Shown here piece by piece: positions 58,999 through 64,000 of a stretch of DNA of 64,000 nucleotides (position 1 is its first letter; each line of letters begins with the position of its first letter). A model generated the notes under the pieces. The model was not told the DNA's origin. It saw nothing but the letters and a program-made list of their open reading frames with translations, and made no database searches. The translations under genes were made by a program, and so were the position numbers. The DNA is from Lachancea thermotolerans CBS 6340 (taxonomy: Eukaryota > Ascomycota > Saccharomycetes > Saccharomycetales > Saccharomycetaceae), in assembly GCF_000142805.1 (NCBI RefSeq), contig NC_013079.1, positions 558,001 to 622,000 on the forward strand. Reading direction: 5' to 3'.

Positions 58999-60348
58999 AT
59001 GGGCCAAATACTGTCAAATCCTATAATTGACAAGGAGTTCGCCTCGGGCGGCGATGTTCTGAGTGCATTCGGGCTGTGTGCCATGCAAGGCTGGCGTATG
59101 TCCATGGAAGATTCGCATGTTTGCGCGACCAACATCAGCGCGGGTGACGCAGACCACGTTGCTTACTACGCAGTGTTCGACGGCCACGGTGGATCATCGG
59201 TGGCCGCGTTTTGCGGCGACAAGGCCGCGGGCGTCGTGCAGGCGCAACCTTCGTTCCAAAAAAGCGCGTTTGCGCGCGCGCTCGTGGACGCTTTTATCGC
59301 TACCGACAAGGAAATTCTCAAAGATCCGCTGCTACGCAACGACCATAGCGGCTGTACCGCAACTACTATGCTTGTTTCCCGCGCGCAGCAAAAACTGTTT
59401 TGCGGCAACGCTGGCGACAGCCGAACAGTGCTCTCACGCAACAAGTTAGCCAAGGCGCTTTCGTACGACCACAAGCCAACGCTGGTTGGAGAGAGATCGC
59501 GTATCGTTGCAGCAGATGGTTTCGTTGAGATGGACCGTGTGAACGGCAACCTCGCTCTGAGCCGTGCCATCGGTGACTTCGAGTTCAAATCTAACCCCAG
59601 CCTTCCACCTCACTCTCAGATCGTGACATGTGTCCCTGATGTGGTCGAGCATCCTATAGACTACGAACTAGACGAGTTCGTTATCCTTGCCTGTGATGGT
59701 ATATGGGACTGCTTGTCATCGCAAGAGTGTGTCGACTTGGTCCACTATGGTATCAACAAGGGCAACATGAACCTCCAGGACATATCCTCCAGAATTGTTG
59801 ACGTGTGCTGCTCGCCGACTACCGAAGGTACCGGTATCGGATGCGACAACATGAGTATCGTGGTTGTAGCTCTATTAAAGGACGGCGAGACCATCGATGA
59901 GTGGTTCACCCGTATCAGAAACAAGAAGCATTCCGCCCCAGTCTCTTTCGAGGACAGAAGGCGTGCTATATTTACCTTCTACAACTTCCCCAAGGATGAC
60001 TCTGAGGTTTTCGCTGTGTCCACCAAGAAAACAGAAGAAAACAGCAACTCTAGCAATGGCACCGGCGGTAACAGCAACTTCTCGTCCATGAATGACGAAG
60101 ACACCGATATGGAACGCCACGAAGGCGCCCCAGGCCGCTCCCAAATGGACCTATTCTCGTTAGAAACCCTACTAGGTGCCAACGGAATCCAAGTGACGCA
60201 GGGCGGCAACAACGTCTCTTACATCCATGGCTCCGCATTGTCTGAGGTTTTGGCCTCACTGGGGGGCAGAGCTGGCGCTTCACAACAGGCCGAAGAGGAA
60301 GGTGAGTCCGACGAAAAGCCCGAAAAGCTGGAGGAGGTGAAGGATTGA
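58999..60348 (+). CDS. PTC3: PP2C protein phosphatase Ptc2/Ptc3
   Basis: A 449-residue Mg/Mn-dependent Ser/Thr phosphatase, single counterpart of Ptc3 (YBL056W, 468) and Ptc2 (YER089C, 464). They dephosphorylate Hog1, Rad53 and Cdc28. The N-terminus MGQILSNP fits N-myristoylation. Metal ligands are in MEDSH (37-41) and FDGHGG (Asp61); further PP2C motifs are [10 protein letters not shown] (about 116), GNAGDSR (about 138), [13 protein letters not shown] (about 182) and ACDGIWD (about 231). The C-terminal 120 residues are variable and acidic, as in the family. Next in S. cerevisiae comes YBL055C, as here. Confidence 0.97.
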   Translation: MGQILSNPIIDKEFASGGDVLSAFGLCAMQGWRMSMEDSHVCATNISAGDADHVAYYAVFDGHGGSSVAAFCGDKAAGVVQAQPSFQKSAFARALVDAFIATDKEILKDPLLRNDHSGCTATTMLVSRAQQKLFCGNAGDSRTVLSRNKLAKALSYDHKPTLVGERSRIVAADGFVEMDRVNGNLALSRAIGDFEFKSNPSLPPHSQIVTCVPDVVEHPIDYELDEFVILACDGIWDCLSSQECVDLVHYGINKGNMNLQDISSRIVDVCCSPTTEGTGIGCDNMSIVVVALLKDGETIDEWFTRIRNKKHSAPVSFEDRRRAIFTFYNFPKDDSEVFAVSTKKTEENSNSSNGTGGNSNFSSMNDEDTDMERHEGAPGRSQMDLFSLETLLGANGIQVTQGGNNVSYIHGSALSEVLASLGGRAGASQQAEEEGESDEKPEKLEEVKD

Positions 60349-60783
60349 GGGGTTTCAAGTTCATCGTTTTGTCTGCTTAATGTCCGTTATCTTTTTTTCT
60401 TGGCACCTTCCTGGTTAATATCTGTGATATACTTTTCTTTTTATTCCGCTCGGATTTATTCTGTTACGTTAATGAGATGGCATGTTAATTCGATACCCAG
60501 TTTCACACCGTTTCTTCCCTTCCCTTCCCTTCCCTTCCTTTTTTATGCTACACGGATCGCTGGTTAATTTTACGACCTTGATTTTACGACCATGGTTACA
60601 GCGCAGCGGCTCAGTGTGACACTGAGTTTGCTGTTCTCAAACCTTCTTATGCTTCACATCCAAATGCTAGTTGTCTCTGTATAGTAGTCCCTCGCAAAGC
60701 GGGGAAGATTGACAACGACTTGTCAATGGTTAATGTATATTTAAGCGCCATTATATATACAAGTTTATATAAGTCTATTCCGA
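60349..60783. other. Convergent intergenic region, PTC3 / YBL055C homolog
   Basis: About 435 bp, AT-rich with a (TTCCC)n tract at 60515-60538 and TATATATACAAG sequences near 60750. No gene is visible. Confidence 0.5.
60515..60538. repeat. (TTCCC)4-5 tandem repeat
   Basis: Almost five copies of the pentamer TTCCC in noncoding DNA downstream of the PTC gene, running into a T-tract. Confidence 0.8.
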
Positions 60784-62142
60784 TCATTCACCGTATACGC
60801 CGCAGGTGGTGTCCCAGACCGTAGAAGCTACTTCCTCGATGGGGAGCTGCTTGACACGCGCCACCACGGTGGCCACATGTCCCATGAAGCACGGCTCGTT
60901 TCTGGATTTGACAGTGGTTTGCTCGCGTTCCTCCTCGGACTTTTTATCAAGTTTATCGCGTTTGACAGAGTTGAACCACTGTGGGATGTCGGGGTACGCG
61001 TCTGAGAGGCCACTGTGCCATGGGTCGTCCTTTTGTAGATTGTGCGCAGAGGGGTCGGTGAACAGGTACTTGTATGAGTCATGGGTTCTGCGGATGTCGC
61101 ACCATGGCGCGTCTGTCTCTAGCAGGAGCCTTTCCAAGGGAACTTCTTTGGCGCACTGGATGTTTTCTGCAGTTTTAAAGGAGCAGCCGTTCATGCCGAT
61201 GTAGGAGTTGGCAGAGAGCGAGAGCACGTCTTGCAAGTCCTGAGGCGATCCTGTGAAGGAATGGGTAACGAATTTGCGCACGGGCGAGAAGCGGTAGAAA
61301 ATAGCGCCGTCGTCCCTGATCTGCGGCAGGTGTTCGTGGCTGGCGCCGGCTTCGCGGACTAGTTCGCGGTGGTCGAAGCGGTCGTCAGCATCGGCAAAGC
61401 CGCGCACGAACTTGTCGAGCACCGCGACGAAGTCCGCGCAGCAGTTGCGCATGTGCAGGAACAGAGGCATCTCGGGGAACAGACAACTCAGTTTGAGCTG
61501 CTCCTCGAAGAAGAGCAGCTGCATCTCCTGGGAGGAGTAGTAGAAGCGGTCGTAGTCCAGGCCGATCTCGCCAATGGCGCGGAACTTGGGGTCGCGGGCG
61601 TTGTCGCGCATGAGGGTGTAGAGCTGGCGGAGCTTGGACTTGGTAAACGCCGCATCGGCGACGTCGAGGCGTGCGTTGAACTCTGGGTCGTTGGTCGGGT
61701 TGTCAATGGTGGAGTTGGTGTCGGCGAGGACAAACTCGTTCACACAGCACGGGTGGACGCCCAAGGTGTAGTAGAGACGCGCGTCCGGGGAGTGGAAGCG
61801 GGCGGCGAGCGCGACGGCCTCTTGGGACTCGTGGATAGAGGAGCCGGTGAGGAGCATAGCGTGGACACGGGCCTGCTGCGCGCGCCGCAGGACGCGCTGG
61901 ATGTCGGGCTGGTGGTACTGTTTGCCGTTGTAGAGGCCCTGGTACATGGGGTCCGTGAGATTGAGACCGATGTCATAGAACTTGATGGCGTGGGACATCC
62001 TCCTGAGCATGCGGCGGGGTGGCGGGGACGGCCGAGACGGGTGCTGTTCGAGATGTCGGCGGAGAGAGCTCTTCTGGCGGGCGAGTGCGGCGGGAAGAGC
62101 ACTGCAAGTAGAGGGCGACGCACGTGACGCAGGCCCGATCAC
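60784..62142 (-). CDS. TatD-type 3'-5' exonuclease/endonuclease (YBL055C homolog)
   Basis: A 452-residue TatD-family metal-dependent nuclease, ortholog of YBL055C (418), which has DNase activity and takes part in apoptotic DNA degradation. The TatD barrel starts with KFYDIGLNLTDPMYQGLYNGKQYH near residue 54. Metal ligands are in HPCC, GEIGLDYDR, FLHMR, THSFTGS and LLLETDAPWC. The N-terminal 50 residues are rich in Arg, Ser and Ala with one acidic residue, like a mitochondrial presequence. Translation from Met45 or Met49 would remove it. The S. cerevisiae protein has a similar-looking leader. Confidence 0.94.
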   Translation of the reverse strand: MIGPASRASPSTCSALPAALARQKSSLRRHLEQHPSRPSPPPRRMLRRMSHAIKFYDIGLNLTDPMYQGLYNGKQYHQPDIQRVLRRAQQARVHAMLLTGSSIHESQEAVALAARFHSPDARLYYTLGVHPCCVNEFVLADTNSTIDNPTNDPEFNARLDVADAAFTKSKLRQLYTLMRDNARDPKFRAIGEIGLDYDRFYYSSQEMQLLFFEEQLKLSCLFPEMPLFLHMRNCCADFVAVLDKFVRGFADADDRFDHRELVREAGASHEHLPQIRDDGAIFYRFSPVRKFVTHSFTGSPQDLQDVLSLSANSYIGMNGCSFKTAENIQCAKEVPLERLLLETDAPWCDIRRTHDSYKYLFTDPSAHNLQKDDPWHSGLSDAYPDIPQWFNSVKRDKLDKKSEEEREQTTVKSRNEPCFMGHVATVVARVKQLPIEEVASTVWDTTCGVYGE

Positions 62143-62339
62143 TTAACATGCGTGCAAAGTGATACGTCCAGCACCACGTGACCGCGAGACCTGCGTTCGA
62201 AGCGACACACTCGCCACCACGTGATATCAAGCTCGCCTCCGGCACGTGCACACTGCATCACGTGCACGGCCCCGCCGTCTTGTCCGATAATCCTGTTTTG
62301 TCTATGTACCCTATTCATGCCGCGTCGTCCTGCCACGTG
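62121..62339. promoter_or_regulatory. Cluster of six CACGTG palindromes
   Basis: CACGTG occurs at 62121-62126, 62175-62180, 62218-62223, 62243-62248, 62259-62264 and 62334-62339. The first lies in the extreme 5' coding end of the TatD gene and the last in the 3' coding end of the NRG gene; the other four are intergenic. CACGTG is bound by Cbf1 and other bHLH factors (Tye7, Pho4). Chance expectation in 220 bp is about 0.05 copies. Confidence 0.8.
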
Positions 62340-63112
62340 TTCCGCCGCAGGTGCGTTTTGTAGTGCTGCACGCAGTTGTCGTGCCGGCTGAACCGCTGCC
62401 CGCACCCCGGGTGCGGGCACACGTGGTTCTTCTCGCCCGTGTGTATCCGGTTGTGGCGCGCGAGATGGCCGCTGGTCGTGAAGCCCTTGACGCAGGTCTT
62501 GCACACGTAGCGCCTCCGCTGCTCGATGGGCGAGCGCGCGCGCTTGCCCGTGGGGCGCGATGTCGTCGCCGACGACATCGCCGACGCAGGGCGTGGCGCG
62601 GAAGTTTCTCCCGCGGCCGGCGCCGTTGCCGGGGAAAGAGCCGCGGTCACGGGGGACACCGGGCCCGCGGCAGAATCGTAGTCCGAGCCGGATGCGGAAA
62701 CCGACCCGGACGCGGATTCGGCCCGCGCTCTAAGGCCTGGGACCAGGGCCAAGTTCGTACCCGAACCGGAACCCGAGCCGACACCCGGGCCCGAAACGGA
62801 CCCGTGTGGTGTGACGGAGCCCGTCCGCGCTAGCCGCAGTGGCGGAAGCGTTGTGGTCGCTGCCAGCGCCGTGCTGGCGCCGAACGCGCAGCGGTCTAGC
62901 GCGCGTTTCAGGTCGCTCTCCACGTGCCGCTGTGCCGCGGTCACGGGCCCCGAGCCCGGCCCCGGCAGCAGCACCTGGTTGCCGCGCGCGCCGTCCAGCG
63001 CGATGCACCGCTGCTCGCACGTGCTGGGCGATCCCCGGTAGTAGAACTCCTCGACGCTGCTGCGCACCGCGCCCGCCAGCGCGGGACTGTGCATGCTAGC
63101 CAGCGTGGTCAT
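62315..63112 (-). CDS. NRG1: C2H2 zinc-finger repressor, Nrg1/Nrg2 type
   Basis: A 265-residue protein ending in two C2H2 fingers (about residues 202-255): YVCKTCVKGFTTSGHLARHNRIH (C-x2-C-x12-H-x3-H) and HVCPHPGCGQRFSRHDNCVQHYKTH (C-x4-C-x12-H-x3-H), joined by TGEKN. This pair is nearly that of Nrg1 (YDR043C) and Nrg2 (YBR066C), which recruit Ssn6-Tup1 to repress glucose-regulated and invasive-growth genes and bind CCCCT-type sites. The N-terminal 195 residues are low-complexity, rich in Ala, Ser, Gly and Thr, and very GC-rich. S. cerevisiae Nrg1 is 231 residues. Its position beside YBL055C differs from S. cerevisiae, marking a rearrangement. Confidence 0.9.
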   Translation of the reverse strand: MTTLASMHSPALAGAVRSSVEEFYYRGSPSTCEQRCIALDGARGNQVLLPGPGSGPVTAAQRHVESDLKRALDRCAFGASTALAATTTLPPLRLARTGSVTPHGSVSGPGVGSGSGSGTNLALVPGLRARAESASGSVSASGSDYDSAAGPVSPVTAALSPATAPAAGETSAPRPASAMSSATTSRPTGKRARSPIEQRRRYVCKTCVKGFTTSGHLARHNRIHTGEKNHVCPHPGCGQRFSRHDNCVQHYKTHLRRNTWQDDAA

Positions 63113-63138
63113 TGTGTGTGTGTGTGTGTGTGTGTGTG
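63113..63138. repeat. (TG)13 / (CA)13 directly before the NRG start codon
   Basis: Thirteen TG units on the plus strand. On the NRG mRNA strand this is a CA tract that ends at the start codon (CACAATG). Further TG-rich DNA continues to about 63175. Confidence 0.9.
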
Positions 63139-64000
63139 CGTGCGAAGTGCTGTATCCGCGTGTGCGTGTGTGTGCCGAGTGGAAATCCTCGAGTCTCGCG
63201 CCCCTGTAAACTTGCCGTGCTGTGCGCGTGAGCGAGTGCGTTTCGGCCCGTCTCCCGCACGCACTGCTCCCACCGGGTCCAATCCCCAGCCTATTATATA
63301 CCTCTGCTGCACGTCAGCCCAGAACCTTGGCTGTCCCTCTCGCGCGTCCGCCACTACGGCCCGCGCGGGTCCTGCCAAGCCTAGTTTTTCCGGGTGGCGG
63401 CGCGTCAGGGTTCTGCCGGGACGCGGCCCGCGCCGCGCTCCCGTCTGCGCCAAGAATAAAATTTTTTGCGCCATTTTTCTTGCCCTGCGCCAATCGAGGC
63501 AAGACCCTGCCTGATACGGGCAGAGACAACGACGGCGGAGAGGCTCGCTGCGGAGACGCAGGTGCGGGAGCGGCCGCGGGAGCGGCCGAACCCGCGCCCG
63601 CGGCCTTTGCGGTTACGCTAGCGCGATTACAGACGGCGGCGCGGGCGCCGGGGTTATTTTGGGACAGTTTGGTGGCCTTATAGCGTGCTACAGGCGTGGC
63701 ACGTGTGACTGCTGCAGCAACAGCAGCAGCAACAGCAAGCAGCAACAGCAGCAGCAACAGCAGCAGCAACAGTATCAGCGTAGTATCAGCATAGTATCAG
63801 CAGCTTGGCGAACGCACACGGGGTGTTACCCGGCAGGAAACGCACGGGTCCTCTTGTGCGGCTGGCCAAGCCCTGCAGAACGTTGTGGGGAGGACCCGCG
63901 CGCGTGGCTTTCTCCAGAAGAGTTTCGACGGGAAAGAGACTGGGCGAATGACAAATCGGTCTGGGCAGGCGGGAAGGCGCGGGAAGCGCGCGCAGTTACG
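63139..64000. other. GC-rich, low-complexity NRG upstream region
   Basis: About 860 bp to the window edge, mostly GC-rich. It contains TATATA near 63296, which could serve NRG about 185 bp downstream, the triplet repeat listed separately, and long open frames that result from high GC. I see no gene here; another gene may start beyond the window. Confidence 0.5.
63714..63802. repeat. Noncoding CAG/CAA repeat with TAGTATCAGC decamers
   Basis: Imperfect CAG/CAA triplets (about 63714-63770) followed by about three copies of a TAGTATCAGC-like decamer. The phase slips at 63738 and no long frame spans it as glutamine, so it seems noncoding, unlike the poly-Gln tract in the first gene. Confidence 0.75.

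Noticed and set aside
61369-62127. A 252-codon frame antisense to the TatD nuclease gene
   Set aside because: Val/Glu/Gly-rich shadow of a conserved gene, with no recognisable motif.
63314-63769. Poly-Leu and Ala-rich frames at the right end
   Set aside because: They read CAG repeats and GC-rich DNA in the wrong frames; no stable protein features.
1-64000. Search for a point centromere
   Set aside because: No CDEIII-like TGTTT-TG-TTCCGAA core beside an 80-160 bp AT-rich block was found with a CDEI element.

Overview
This window is nuclear chromosomal DNA from a budding yeast of the family Saccharomycetaceae that did not pass through the whole-genome duplication; Lachancea is my best guess at the genus. 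Almost every gene has a recognisable S. cerevisiae counterpart. The gene order interleaves two S. cerevisiae segments that are ohnologous copies: the left arm of chromosome II (YBL081W to YBL055C) and the right arm of chromosome V (YER106W to YER089C). Genes kept on only one copy in S. cerevisiae (MAM1, RTT105, UBC6, RAD51, PUP3, TSC11, IES5, MET6, TRP2 from chromosome V; PET112, ATG8, ILS1, AAR2, KTI11, SEF1, PRX1, YEL1, SHP1, PTH2, YBL055C from chromosome II) lie here in one row. Gene identities rest on recalled family sequences and synteny, not on searches.

Layout. 0-10.5 kb: YBL081W homolog, PET112, MAM1, NUP170/157, ATG8. 10.8-21.9 kb: RTT105, ILS1, an SSA3/4-type HSP70, AAR2, a C/D snoRNA (snR56), RPS8 with a probable 5'UTR intron, KTI11. 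22-34 kb: AST1, UBC6, PRS2/4, UBP9/13, tRNA-His(GTG), SEF1, PRX1. 34.8-47.5 kb: SKT5, RAD51, YEL1, PUP3 (intron), CMC2 (intron), AIM11 (intron), TSC11/AVO3, IES5. 47.5-64 kb: an orphan membrane-protein ORF, MET6, SHP1 (intron), PTH2, TRP2, a small possible tail-anchored protein, PTC2/3, the TatD-type nuclease YBL055C, and an NRG1/2-type repressor. The NRG gene is not the S. cerevisiae neighbour (that would be TOD6/DOT6), so a rearrangement breakpoint lies near 62.2 kb.

This is ordinary housekeeping chromosome, not an operon or gene cluster: most genes have separate promoters. Several promoters carry sites that fit the gene: tandem Ndt80-like elements before MAM1, a perfect three-unit heat-shock element before the HSP70, MCB boxes before RAD51, a PACE element before PUP3, Cbf1 and Met31/32-like sites before MET6, and a Gcn4 site before TRP2.

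I found no transposon, LTR element, CRISPR array, toxin system or evident new multi-gene system. The most useful items for follow-up are introns missing in S. cerevisiae (PUP3, SHP1, probably the RPS8 5'UTR), the snR56 call, two or three small genes without an S. cerevisiae counterpart at this position, a very GC-rich hairpin island upstream of RPS8, six CACGTG palindromes in about 220 bp, and a (CA)13 tract touching the NRG start codon.
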